The translations under genes and the position numbers were made by a program. 46,281 bases of DNA from Bacillus sp. ISL-55 (lineage in GTDB: Bacteria > Bacillota > Bacilli > Bacillales > Cytobacillaceae), in the NCBI RefSeq assembly GCF_018613155.1, contig NZ_JAGGQU010000048.1:1-46281 (forward strand), written 5' to 3'. The notes below the pieces were generated by a model. It ran no database searches and was not told the origin of the DNA. It saw nothing but the letters and a program-made list of their open reading frames with translations. Below are positions 1 to 8,532 of the stretch, in pieces. Each line of letters starts with the position of its first letter. The stretch's first letter is position 1.

Positions 1-150
1 CCGCTTTCTAGTCTACATCCACCAATAAGAGCTATTGGTGTCCAAAAACAGCAGAAAAAAGAAAAACAGGCCACCAATAAGGTCTATTGGTGCCCAAAAA
101 CAGCAGAAAAGAGAAAAACAGGTCACCAATAAGCACCCTTGGGACCCGCA
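1..150. repeat. Tandem 52-bp hairpin repeat array (array 1, left-truncated)
   Basis: Two full units and a decayed third begin at 20, 72 and 124, an exact 52-bp period. Each full unit opens with a perfect 8-bp inverted repeat (CACCAATA, 5-nt loop, TATTGGTG) followed by a purine-rich spacer of about 31 nt containing CAAAAACAGCAGAAAA. The third unit keeps the left stem but loses the right. The array may extend beyond the window's left edge. It lies just upstream of the acyl-CoA synthetase. It is not CRISPR: the whole unit repeats and there are no unique spacers. Confidence 0.85.
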
Positions 151-236
151 GATTCACAAGCGGAAGAAACAAGTATGTCTGCTATACACAACACCTCAGT
201 AAAGCATAAACTCGACATTTAATAGGAGGAATGCAA

Positions 237-1808
237 ATGAGCACGACGATCGGCAAGATTTTTGACCTGACGGTAATGAAATTCCCGAACAAGGAAGCCC
301 TCTATGATGTGCGCAAAAATGTCCGCTTTACTTATAGTGAATGGAATGATGAAGTGAACAGGCTTGCCAACGCGCTCCTTGCTGAAGGAGTGAAGAAGGG
401 AGACAGAGTTTCTACGTTCACTTTCAATACTGAGGAGTTGGGTACTGCGTTTTTCGCCTGTGCGAAAATCGGAGCGGTTTTCAATCCAATCAATTTCCGG
501 CTGATGGGCGAGGAGGTTGCTTTTATCCTGAGCGATGCCGCGCCGAAGGTCGTTCTTTTTGAAAAGGCGGTGGAGTCTGTCATTGCTGGCATTGAAAAGC
601 GATTCCCGCATATCGCTTTCTGGTACATCGATGCTGATACACCGGAATATGCCCAGAGCTACCATGAAAAAGTGGAAGCAGCAGAAATCCGGCCTGTTGA
701 AATCGAGGTAGACGAAAACGACCTTTACGCGATTATGTATACAAGCGGGACAACCGGCAGGCCAAAAGGTGTTATGCATAAGCACCGCAATATGGTCGAG
801 CAAAGCCTGATCGTTGTCGGTTCAACCAAACTGGGTGCGAATGATGTTGGCCTCGTGACTGCGCCAATGTTCCACTGTGCCGAGCTCCATTGTGCGTTCC
901 TGCCTAGAATCCATGTGGGCGGCAGCAATGTCATCCTCCATCAATTCGCGCCAAAGAAGGTACTTGAGCTGATTGATTCGGAAAAAATCACGAAGTTCTT
1001 TGCAGCGCCAACGATGTGGAATATGCTTTTGCAGGAAAATCTATCAGACTATAATATCGAAAGCCTGAAGCTGGGTCTGTACGGAGCTGCCCCAATGGCG
1101 CCTTCACTTGTCCGCGCCTGCCATGACAAGCTGGGAATCAAGCTCGTCCAGGCGTATGGAATGACGGAAATGGGCCCTGCTATCACCTTCCTGTCTGAGG
1201 ATGACCAGCTGACAAAAGCTGGAGCTGCAGGCCAGGCATGTCTTAACCATGAAATCAGGATTGTCCGTCCCAACGAGGATGGCCCATCCGATCCCGACGA
1301 TATCTTGCCACCAGGCGAAAGCGGAGAAATCATCGTCCAGGGCCCATGCATGATGACTGGCTACTTCAACCGTGAAGAGGCTTCTGAAAAAGCGATGTAT
1401 AAAGGCTGGTACCATTCAGGCGATATTGGCTATCTGGATGAAGAGGGTTATCTATGGGTGAAAGACAGGGTGGATGACATGATCATCAGCGGCGGTGAAA
1501 ACATCTATCCTCGTGAGGTTGAAGATGTTCTCCATGCCCATGAAGGGGTCCTTGATGTCGCGATTGTCGGTCAGCCTGATGATCGCTGGGGCGAAAGTGT
1601 AACGGCTTTTGTCGTGAAAAAAGATCCGCAGGTAACAGAAGAGGAATTGGATGAATGGTGCAAAAACAGCGACAGCCTGGCAAATTACAAACGTCCGCGT
1701 AAATACCTCTTTGTGGAGGCACTCCCTAGGAATGCGAGTGGCAAGATCCAAAAATTTATGCTGCGTAAGCAAATGGAAGAATTGTTTTCAAATGGGCAGC
1801 CGACGTAA
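237..1808 (+). CDS. Acyl-CoA synthetase (AMP-forming, class I adenylate-forming)
   Basis: Activates a carboxylic acid, probably a fatty acid, to its CoA thioester with ATP in the cytoplasm. The 523-residue protein has the family motifs in order: P-loop YTSGTTGRPKGV (about residue 168), YGMTEMGP (about 305), the SGGENIYPREVE hinge region, and the C-terminal catalytic lysine in LPRNASGKIQKF. I chose the ATG at 237 because AGGAGG at 224-229 lies 7 nt before it; an in-frame ATG at 231 is only 1 nt from that site. It is the first gene of a cluster with a CoA-transferase/racemase (18-nt gap) and a second synthetase, which suggests catabolism of an unusual or branched acid. The substrate cannot be read from sequence; medium- or long-chain fatty acid is the default guess. 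Confidence 0.9.
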   Translation: MSTTIGKIFDLTVMKFPNKEALYDVRKNVRFTYSEWNDEVNRLANALLAEGVKKGDRVSTFTFNTEELGTAFFACAKIGAVFNPINFRLMGEEVAFILSDAAPKVVLFEKAVESVIAGIEKRFPHIAFWYIDADTPEYAQSYHEKVEAAEIRPVEIEVDENDLYAIMYTSGTTGRPKGVMHKHRNMVEQSLIVVGSTKLGANDVGLVTAPMFHCAELHCAFLPRIHVGGSNVILHQFAPKKVLELIDSEKITKFFAAPTMWNMLLQENLSDYNIESLKLGLYGAAPMAPSLVRACHDKLGIKLVQAYGMTEMGPAITFLSEDDQLTKAGAAGQACLNHEIRIVRPNEDGPSDPDDILPPGESGEIIVQGPCMMTGYFNREEASEKAMYKGWYHSGDIGYLDEEGYLWVKDRVDDMIISGGENIYPREVEDVLHAHEGVLDVAIVGQPDDRWGESVTAFVVKKDPQVTEEELDEWCKNSDSLANYKRPRKYLFVEALPRNASGKIQKFMLRKQMEELFSNGQPT

Positions 1809-1826
1809 TGGAAAGGGTTTTTTATC

Positions 1827-2909
1827 ATGTTAGACGGCATTAAAGTAGCAGACTTCACAAATTATATCCCGGGTCCTTTTGCGACGCTGAGGCTGGCTGA
1901 ACTCGGGGCCGAGGTTGTCAAAGTCGAAGCGCCCGAGGGAGATCCGGCAAGGAACACAGGCGAAGGTTATGTATTCAACGCCCATAACCGAGGCAAGAAG
2001 AGTATTGTGATTAATCTGAAGCAGACAGAAGGAAAGATGCTGGCACTTGACTTGCTGGCCAGGGCAGATGTGGTTGTTGAGAGTTTCAGGCCAGGAGTCA
2101 TGGAAAAACTCGGTCTGAGTTATGAGGCGGTAAAAAAGGTCAATCCTGGAATCGTTTATTGCTCGGTGACGGGATACGGCATGAATGGTGAGATGAGCAA
2201 TCTGGGAAGCCATGACCTGAATTATATGAGCTTGAGTGGCGCTTTGGCTCAGATGAAGGACAGCTCAGGGAAACCGGTTCATCCAACCCATACGTTTTCA
2301 GACTATATCGGGGGCATGGCGGCTAGTGAGCGAATCCTGGCCGCACTTGTAGCCCGGGGGAAAACAGGTGAAGGCAGCTATCACTGCATTTCCCTTGCTG
2401 ACAGTATGGCATCATTGATGGCAAACCATGTTCTGATTGAAAAAGAAACAGGCTATCCTAATGGTGTCTCTGTACTGAACGGTACCGTCATCGGGTATGG
2501 GCTGTATGCAACAAAGGATGCCCGCTATGTCAGCCTCGGGGCGCTGGAACCGAAGTTCTGGAACAATTTTTGTCAGGCTGTCGGCCGGGAGGAGTGGCTG
2601 TCCGCACATTATTCCAGACCTGAAAACACCAATCCTGTTTATCTTGAGCTTGTTGATTTGTTTAAAAGCAAGTCGCTCTCAGACTGGGCGGAGTTTGGCA
2701 GGACCGTAGACTGCTGCCTTACACCAGTACTTGAAGCGGGAGAGCTTGCTCAATATCCATATTGGAGTGAAAAGAAATTTGTCATGCCAGAAGGTCAAAT
2801 TAAAATGCATGCAGATTTGCCGTCACAGCACCAAGCAACTCCTCCAAAAAAAGGGGGACAAACAGAAGAGGTTTTGCAAGAGTGGCTTAGTTTAAAAAGC
2901 AGTAATTAG
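1827..2909 (+). CDS. CaiB/BaiF family III CoA-transferase, alpha-methylacyl-CoA racemase-like
   Basis: The 360-residue protein opens with the family N-terminus (LDGIKVADFTNYIPGPFAT, LGAEVVKVEAP). It carries residues corresponding to the catalytic His, Asp and Glu known for alpha-methylacyl-CoA racemase: H129 in SHDLNYMSLSG, D159 in FSDYIGGMAA, and E241 in LGALEPKFW. That favours a racemase-type role over formyl-CoA-type transfer, but the two activities share a fold and some members do transferase chemistry. The start is the ATG at 1827 with GAAAGG 10 nt upstream. It is flanked by two acyl-CoA synthetases on the same strand and is probably co-transcribed with them. Inferred role: acting on a 2-methyl-branched acyl-CoA, or moving CoA between acids, before beta-oxidation. 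Confidence 0.85.
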   Translation: MLDGIKVADFTNYIPGPFATLRLAELGAEVVKVEAPEGDPARNTGEGYVFNAHNRGKKSIVINLKQTEGKMLALDLLARADVVVESFRPGVMEKLGLSYEAVKKVNPGIVYCSVTGYGMNGEMSNLGSHDLNYMSLSGALAQMKDSSGKPVHPTHTFSDYIGGMAASERILAALVARGKTGEGSYHCISLADSMASLMANHVLIEKETGYPNGVSVLNGTVIGYGLYATKDARYVSLGALEPKFWNNFCQAVGREEWLSAHYSRPENTNPVYLELVDLFKSKSLSDWAEFGRTVDCCLTPVLEAGELAQYPYWSEKKFVMPEGQIKMHADLPSQHQATPPKKGGQTEEVLQEWLSLKSSN

Positions 2910-2957
2910 TAGGTTCACAGTATTTATATTTTAAAGAGTGGAAGGGGAAATGTCGGT

Positions 2958-4577
2958 ATGATGAATGTTCCATTGACAGTTGGATCGCTATTGGAGAGAG
3001 CAGAAAAGTTTTTCCCGAAAAAGCAGGTGGTGTCTCGGACACTTTCAGGTATTCACCGATTCACTTACAAGGAGATTGGCGAACGGACCCGCAGGCTTGC
3101 CAGCGCACTTGAAAAGCTTGGTGTGGAAAAGGGAGACCGGGTTGGTACATTTGCCTGGAATCACCATCGTCATCTTGAAGTCTATTTCGCCGCTCCAGGC
3201 ATGGGGGCAGTTCTCCATACAATCAACATCCGCCTGTCACCTGAACATGTCTCTTACATTATCAATCATGCAGAAGATAAGGTGTTGCTTGTCGATGAAG
3301 ACTTGGTGCCGCTGATTGAGCGCAGCAAGGATCAATTTAAAACGGTAGAGGCATACATCATCATGACCGACAAAGACGAACTGCCGGAAACAACATTGGA
3401 GCCAGTCTATTCTTATGAGGAACTTCTTCGCGAGGCTAGTCCGGAATTTGAATTCGTGAAAGATATCGATGAAAATGATCCAGCGGGGATGTGCTACACT
3501 TCTGCAACTACTGGCAATCCTAAGGGCGTTGTTTATTCACACAGAGGCATCGTCCTCCACAGTTTCGCGTTTGGATTGGCCGACACTGCTGCGTTGTCAG
3601 AAACCGATGTCGTATTGCCTGTGGTCCCGATGTTCCATGCCAATGCCTGGGGTCTGCCATTCGCTGCGACATGGTTTGGCTCGACCCAGGTACTGCCTGG
3701 ACCGCTGTTCACTCCAAAGCTGCTTGCGGATTTTATTGAGCAGGAAAAAGTCACCTTCACTGCAGGAGTGCCGACAATTTGGCTTGGCTTGCTGAATGAA
3801 CTTGAAAATGGCAGTTATGATACATCTTCATTGAGATCAATTGTCTGTGGTGGTTCTGCTGCGCCGCGCGGCATGATTAAAGCATTCGAAACAAAATACA
3901 AAATTCCATTCCTGCATGCATACGGCATGACAGAGACCACTCCGCTGGCAACGGTCTCACGTCTGAAAAGCTACCAGGTCGGATTGGACGAAGATGAAAT
4001 TTTAGACATCCGATCCAAGCAAGGACTCCTCGTACCAGGCCTGGAAATGAAGGTCATCGGCGGGAACGGAGAAGTGAAGTGGGATGGCGAGGAAATGGGA
4101 GAATTATTGCTGCGAGGACCCTGGATTGCCGACGAATATTACAAGGATGAGCGTTCGGCAGATGCATTCCGTGATGGCTGGCTTTACACAGGCGATGTAG
4201 CCACGATTGATGAAGAAGGAGTCATCAAGCTAGTCGACCGTACGAAAGATTTAATCAAGAGCGGCGGCGAATGGATTTCATCGGTCGATCTCGAGAATGC
4301 CCTTATGGCTCACGAGGCTGTTTTCGAGGCGAGTGTCGTTGCCGTTCCGCACCAGCAATGGCAGGAACGTCCGATTGCTTGTGTCGTTCTGAAGGAACAA
4401 TATAGAGGCAAGGTAGATAAGCAGGAAATACTAGAATTTATCGCCCCGCAGTTCGCCAAGTGGTGGCTTCCGGATGATGTTGTATTCATGGAGGAAATCC
4501 CGAAGACATCGGTCGGTAAATTCCTGAAACGCGCACTTAGAGATCAGTTGAAGGATCATCTGGTTCAAAACTCTTAA
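2958..4577 (+). CDS. Long-chain fatty-acid-CoA ligase (AMP-forming)
   Basis: A second acyl-CoA synthetase, 539 residues, clearly distinct from the first. Motifs seen: [12 protein letters not shown] (P-loop), [47 protein letters not shown] and the C-terminal lysine in [15 protein letters not shown]. The tryptophan-containing MFHxNAWG motif is typical of the AlkK-like medium/long-chain ligase group. AAGGGG at 2942-2947 precedes tandem ATG codons at 2958 and 2961; either could be used. A strong terminator follows, so this gene closes the three-gene cluster. Function as an acyl-CoA ligase is near certain; chain-length preference is not visible. Confidence 0.9.
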   Translation: MMNVPLTVGSLLERAEKFFPKKQVVSRTLSGIHRFTYKEIGERTRRLASALEKLGVEKGDRVGTFAWNHHRHLEVYFAAPGMGAVLHTINIRLSPEHVSYIINHAEDKVLLVDEDLVPLIERSKDQFKTVEAYIIMTDKDELPETTLEPVYSYEELLREASPEFEFVKDIDENDPAGMCYTSATTGNPKGVVYSHRGIVLHSFAFGLADTAALSETDVVLPVVPMFHANAWGLPFAATWFGSTQVLPGPLFTPKLLADFIEQEKVTFTAGVPTIWLGLLNELENGSYDTSSLRSIVCGGSAAPRGMIKAFETKYKIPFLHAYGMTETTPLATVSRLKSYQVGLDEDEILDIRSKQGLLVPGLEMKVIGGNGEVKWDGEEMGELLLRGPWIADEYYKDERSADAFRDGWLYTGDVATIDEEGVIKLVDRTKDLIKSGGEWISSVDLENALMAHEAVFEASVVAVPHQQWQERPIACVVLKEQYRGKVDKQEILEFIAPQFAKWWLPDDVVFMEEIPKTSVGKFLKRALRDQLKDHLVQNS

Positions 4578-4586
4578 AGAATGTAA

Positions 4587-4624
4587 AGCAGCATCGCCGT
4601 TATATGCGATGCTGCTTTTTTCGT
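4587..4624 (+). terminator. Rho-independent terminator of the acyl-CoA cluster
   Basis: Perfect 11-bp stem (AGCAGCATCGC at 4587-4597 with GCGATGCTGCT at 4606-4616), 8-nt loop, then a T-run. Confidence 0.92.
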
Positions 4625-4777
4625 TGTAAAATAAAGAATGACGTCAAAAATAAAACTTGATGGGCAAAATAAATTATTCTCTTTCAATTCAAAAAATTCA
4701 CCAAAAGAGGTATGATAGTAGATATAAAATTCGTAAGCCGAAATAATCAAGATTGTTTCAACGGGGGTCTCATCTTC

Positions 4778-6502
4778 ATGAGTATATTTTCATTTGTAAA
4801 ACCATATCGCATCCCGATTGCGGCTGCACTGAGCTTGATGCTCGTAGAACTGGCGGTTGAACTGGTGCAGCCGCTGCTGATGGCTAAGATCATTGATGAA
4901 GGAATTGTCGCCAAGGATCTGGATACTGTCATCAAATTAGGCGGAATCATGCTCGGGATTTCATTCCTTGCATTTGCATCTGGAATCACGAATTCATTTA
5001 TCGCTGCCCATGCCGGCCAAAGCTTTGGCTATGATTTGCGCGAGAAGCTGTTCGCCAAGGTCCAGGCATTTTCATTCACGAACTTCAGCAGCTTTCCGTC
5101 ATCTTCTTTGATTACAAGGATCACCAATGATGTGACACAGCTGCAAAATACATTCTTTATGAGCCTGAGAATTGCTTTGCGCGCTCCGCTGCTGGTCATC
5201 GGGGGAATCATTATGGCCATGCTCGTCAATGTGAAATTGTCGCTTGCATTTGTCATCATTATTCCGCCACTTTTGATTTTCCTGATATGGATCATGACCA
5301 AGGCGGCAGGCTTATTTAAAAGTGTACAAAAACGCCTCGACAAAGTGAACGGTGTCATGAGGGAAAATCTTGTCGGCATGAGGCTGATCAAAGCTTTTGC
5401 CAGAGGTGGCTATGAAGGAACAAGATTTGAAAGTGCGAACAATAACCTTAAGGATAAAACGGTGTTCGCTTTAAGGGTTACCGAAGTAACAATACCTGTC
5501 CTGCTGCTATTCATGAACCTGAGTGTAATTGCTGTCCTTTGGTTTGGAAAAATCGAAGTCGAGCTTGGAAGTGTTTCGGTCGGTGAAGTGGTTGCGATTG
5601 TCAATTATGCAGCCAGAATCACCACTGCTTTTTCGATGTTTTCATGGATTATCATGGTCTTTTCCCGTGCCAGAGCATCTGCTGAACGTGTGACAGATGT
5701 ACTGAATGAGGAAATCGATCTGGAAGATACAATAGATAGCAGCAAAAAGTATGGGATCTCCCAAGGGGAAATTGAATTTGACAAAGTTTCCTTCCAGTTT
5801 CCGAATACCAATATCCCAATACTTCAGAATCTATCGTTCTCCATTGCCGCCGGCGAAACAGTGGCTGTATTGGGGGCTACTGGTGCCGGAAAGACATCAA
5901 TGTTCCAGCTTATCCCCCGGTTATATGATGTAACAAGTGGGGAAATCCGGATCGACGGCCGGAGAATCAAAGACTTTAAACTTAAAAGCCTTAGAGAGGG
6001 GATTGGCTACGTTCCCCAGGAGGCTATGCTGTTCACTGGTTCCATCAAGGAAAATCTTGCATGGGGCAAAGAGAATGCCACCGATGAGGAAATGGTTAAG
6101 GCTGCATCTGATGCCCAGATTCATGAAACGATTGAAAAACTTCCTGAACGATATAATACACTCCTGGGGCAAAAAGGCGTCAATCTGTCGGGCGGACAGA
6201 AACAGCGACTATCCATTGCCCGGGCTTTAATCAAAAATCCGCGAATCCTGTTGCTCGATGACAGTACAAGTGCGCTTGATTTGAAAACAGAAGCAAGGCT
6301 GCTTGATTCGATCAGCCAATACAAATGTACAACAGTCATCATCACCCAAAAGATCAGCACAGCTAAGGAAGCCGATAAAATCCTGCTGCTTGAGGATGGA
6401 TGCTTAATTGGATCTGGAGACCATGAGTATCTGCTGAAGCATTCTCCCCTTTATCAGGCTATTTACGAGTCACAATTCGGGGAGGTGAAGGCAGGGTGTT
6501 AA
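4778..6502 (+). CDS. Heterodimeric ABC exporter subunit with degenerate ATP site (YfiB-like)
   Basis: Half-transporter of 574 residues: an N-terminal six-helix exporter membrane domain (about 1-300) then a nucleotide-binding domain. Walker A is GATGAGKTS and the signature is the canonical LSGGQ. The catalytic glutamate after Walker B is replaced by aspartate (LLLDDSTSALD, D495), and the switch histidine is replaced by glutamine (VIITQKIS, Q524). This is the pattern of the non-hydrolysing half of heterodimeric multidrug exporters such as BmrCD. I start at 4778 (GGGGGT 10 nt upstream), not at the longer in-frame ATG at 4712. Its stop overlaps the partner gene, which has the complementary pattern. 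YfiB/YfiC of B. subtilis is the nearest match by memory; BmrC/BmrD is an alternative. The substrate is unknown, probably lipophilic drugs or lipids. Confidence 0.9.
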   Translation: MSIFSFVKPYRIPIAAALSLMLVELAVELVQPLLMAKIIDEGIVAKDLDTVIKLGGIMLGISFLAFASGITNSFIAAHAGQSFGYDLREKLFAKVQAFSFTNFSSFPSSSLITRITNDVTQLQNTFFMSLRIALRAPLLVIGGIIMAMLVNVKLSLAFVIIIPPLLIFLIWIMTKAAGLFKSVQKRLDKVNGVMRENLVGMRLIKAFARGGYEGTRFESANNNLKDKTVFALRVTEVTIPVLLLFMNLSVIAVLWFGKIEVELGSVSVGEVVAIVNYAARITTAFSMFSWIIMVFSRARASAERVTDVLNEEIDLEDTIDSSKKYGISQGEIEFDKVSFQFPNTNIPILQNLSFSIAAGETVAVLGATGAGKTSMFQLIPRLYDVTSGEIRIDGRRIKDFKLKSLREGIGYVPQEAMLFTGSIKENLAWGKENATDEEMVKAASDAQIHETIEKLPERYNTLLGQKGVNLSGGQKQRLSIARALIKNPRILLLDDSTSALDLKTEARLLDSISQYKCTTVIITQKISTAKEADKILLLEDGCLIGSGDHEYLLKHSPLYQAIYESQFGEVKAGC

Positions 6503-8289
6503 AAAAGCAGAGCAAGGCTGAGCAAAAGAGTAATTCCCCACGGGGAATTGTGCCCACGGTTAAAAGAATCTGGTCATACCTAGCAGACCAGCGGAGCCTG
6601 CTGATCCTTGTACTATTAATGGTTGTGGCTAGTTCCGCTCTGGGCCTTTTGGGTCCATTCCTGATTGGCTGGGGAATTGATGAGTATTTTGCGACAGAGT
6701 CCACTGATGGATTCATCTGGCTGTTAGTCGGTCTTGGCGTTGTATATGGGCTGCACTCTTTAACATTATGGTTCCAGAGCTACTGGATGATCGGAATTGC
6801 TCAGAAAACTGTATATACAATGAGGAAACAGCTTTTCTCACACTTCCATAAGCTTTCGATTGATTTCTTCAACAAACGGCAGCATGGCGAATTAATGAGC
6901 AGGGTAACCAATGATATTGAGAATGTCAGTGCAACGCTGAATTCTTCGGTCATTCAGATTTTTTCAAGCGTGCTTACACTGGTGGGAACCCTTGCTGTCA
7001 TGATCTGGCTGAGCCCGCTGCTCACGCTTGTCACGATGATCATTGTGCCGCTGATGTTCATGGGGATGAAGTGGATTACGAGCCGGACAGGGAGGCTGTA
7101 CAAAGAACAGCAGCGCCGGCTTGGCGAAATGAATGGGTATATTGAAGAAACGATTTCTGGCCAGAAGATCATTAAATCCTTCTCGCAGGAATCGAAAGTT
7201 ATTGAAGAATTCCGCATTAAAAATAAGAAGTTGAAAGAGTCCGGTTATTGGGCACAGACCTTTACTGGATTTATTCCAAAATTGATGAATATGCTCAATA
7301 ACCTGAGCTTCACCATTGTGGCGGCAGTTGGCGGTTACTTTGCTATTAAAGGGTATGTATCGATTGGGACAATCGTCATTTTTACTGAGTACTCCAGGCA
7401 ATTCACGAGACCTCTGAACGACCTGTCGAACCAGTTTAATACATTACTTTCTGCAGTTGCAGGAGCTGACAGGGTTTTTGATATCATCGATACAGAAGAA
7501 GAGGCGGTCGATGAGAAAGAAGCTGGCTCCCTTCAGAATATCAATGGAAAGGTTGAGTTCAAGGATGTATCTTTTTCATATGAAAAAGGCGGAGATACCG
7601 TATCTGAATTGAATTTCATTGCTGAACCAGGCCAGAGTGTTGCTTTGGTTGGACCGACAGGAGCCGGCAAGTCCACGATCATCAACTTAATTTCGCGCTT
7701 TTATGAACCGGATAAAGGTAAGATTTTAATCGATGGATATGACAGCAAAAAAATCACCCGTGAAAGCTTGCGGACACAAATGGGATTTGTCCTTCAGGAT
7801 TCATTCCTTTTCCAGGGCAGCATAAGAGAAAACATCCGTTACGGCAGACTGAACGCAACTGACGAGGAAGTAGAGCATGCTGCAAAGGCAGCGAATGCCC
7901 ATTCCTTTATCCAACGCTTGCCGGAAGGATATGATACCGTGTTGAGCCAGGATGATGCCGGCATCAGCCAGGGACAAAAGCAGCTCTTGTCCATCGCAAG
8001 GGCAATCCTCGCTGATCCGTCAATCTTAATTCTTGATGAAGCAACAAGCAGTATTGATACGATAACAGAGCTTAAAATACAGGAAGCCCTGCAGCACCTG
8101 CTGAAGGGAAGAACAAGCTTCATCATCGCCCACCGGTTGAATACGATTAAAAGCGCAGACCAGATTATCGTCATTGAAGATGGTCAGATCATTGAAAAGG
8201 GCAGCCATGATGAATTGCTGGAGCAAAAAGGGTTTTATCATAGTCTTTACACGAGCCAGCTGGAAAAAAAGATGTTAATGAATTATTAG
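6496..8289 (+). CDS. Heterodimeric ABC exporter subunit with catalytic ATP site (YfiC-like)
   Basis: Partner half-transporter, 597 residues. The GTG start at 6496 overlaps the end of the previous gene by 7 nt, with GGAGGTGA at 6481-6488 as ribosome site, indicating translational coupling. Six membrane segments are followed by a nucleotide-binding domain with Walker A GPTGAGKST, Walker B plus catalytic glutamate ([12 protein letters not shown]515) and a normal switch histidine (FIIAHRLN). The signature motif, however, is ISQGQ instead of LSGGQ. Paired with the upstream subunit this gives one consensus site (this Walker A/B with the partner's LSGGQ) and one degenerate site. The transported substrate cannot be told. 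Confidence 0.92.
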   Translation: MLKKQSKAEQKSNSPRGIVPTVKRIWSYLADQRSLLILVLLMVVASSALGLLGPFLIGWGIDEYFATESTDGFIWLLVGLGVVYGLHSLTLWFQSYWMIGIAQKTVYTMRKQLFSHFHKLSIDFFNKRQHGELMSRVTNDIENVSATLNSSVIQIFSSVLTLVGTLAVMIWLSPLLTLVTMIIVPLMFMGMKWITSRTGRLYKEQQRRLGEMNGYIEETISGQKIIKSFSQESKVIEEFRIKNKKLKESGYWAQTFTGFIPKLMNMLNNLSFTIVAAVGGYFAIKGYVSIGTIVIFTEYSRQFTRPLNDLSNQFNTLLSAVAGADRVFDIIDTEEEAVDEKEAGSLQNINGKVEFKDVSFSYEKGGDTVSELNFIAEPGQSVALVGPTGAGKSTIINLISRFYEPDKGKILIDGYDSKKITRESLRTQMGFVLQDSFLFQGSIRENIRYGRLNATDEEVEHAAKAANAHSFIQRLPEGYDTVLSQDDAGISQGQKQLLSIARAILADPSILILDEATSSIDTITELKIQEALQHLLKGRTSFIIAHRLNTIKSADQIIVIEDGQIIEKGSHDELLEQKGFYHSLYTSQLEKKMLMNY

Positions 8290-8312
8290 GGAGCCTCCGG
8301 GTTTCCTTTTTT
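8288..8312 (+). terminator. Probable terminator after the ABC exporter
   Basis: An imperfect GC-rich hairpin (GGGAGCC ... GGTTTCC) starting at the stop codon is followed by a run of six T. The stem is short, so this is moderately supported. Confidence 0.55.
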
Positions 8313-8370
8313 ATTTGCTTTAGCCCTTCGTTGGACACATTGTGGCTTCTTAGGTGGCCAACATTTGTTA

Positions 8371-8393
8371 GGGCTGACCAAGGCGCTTGCGCT
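8371..8393. repeat. Fragment of the dispersed palindromic intergenic repeat (copy D)
   Basis: GGGCTGACCAAGGCGCTTGC followed by GCT matches the right end of the repeats at 18183-18314 and 20713-20949. The left end (AGCTCCAGCGCCT) is absent here. A different hairpin (AGCCCT ... AGGGCT, about 8323-8376) lies beside it. Confidence 0.7.
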
Positions 8394-8403
8394 ATTCTTA
8401 TAA

Positions 8404-8455
8404 AATACGACAAATTTCCCGGGCAATAGAGGATTCAGGAAAAGTTTGTCGTATT
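8404..8455. promoter_or_regulatory. Inverted repeat upstream of the histidine kinase
   Basis: Perfect 11-bp inverted repeat AATACGACAAA (8404-8414) and TTTGTCGTATT (8445-8455) separated by 30 nt, with a third partial copy (AATACGATAAA, about 8459-8469). It lies 78 bp before the kinase start. There is no T-run immediately after the right arm, so an operator or RNA leader structure is more likely than a terminator. No known regulator is assigned. Confidence 0.45.
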
Positions 8456-8532
8456 CCTAATACGATAAAGCTATCTGGTGTGACAGTATCAATCCGGCTT
8501 TATCCAAACCCTCTTCGAATGGAGAAATTGAA

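Noticed and set aside
219-803. Long minus-strand frame under the acyl-CoA synthetase
   Set aside because: Shadow of a high-quality plus-strand gene; no ribosome site or domain.
4712-4777. Longer N-terminus of the first ABC exporter subunit
   Set aside because: The 22 extra residues are not hydrophobic or family-like, and the ATG at 4778 has its own ribosome site.
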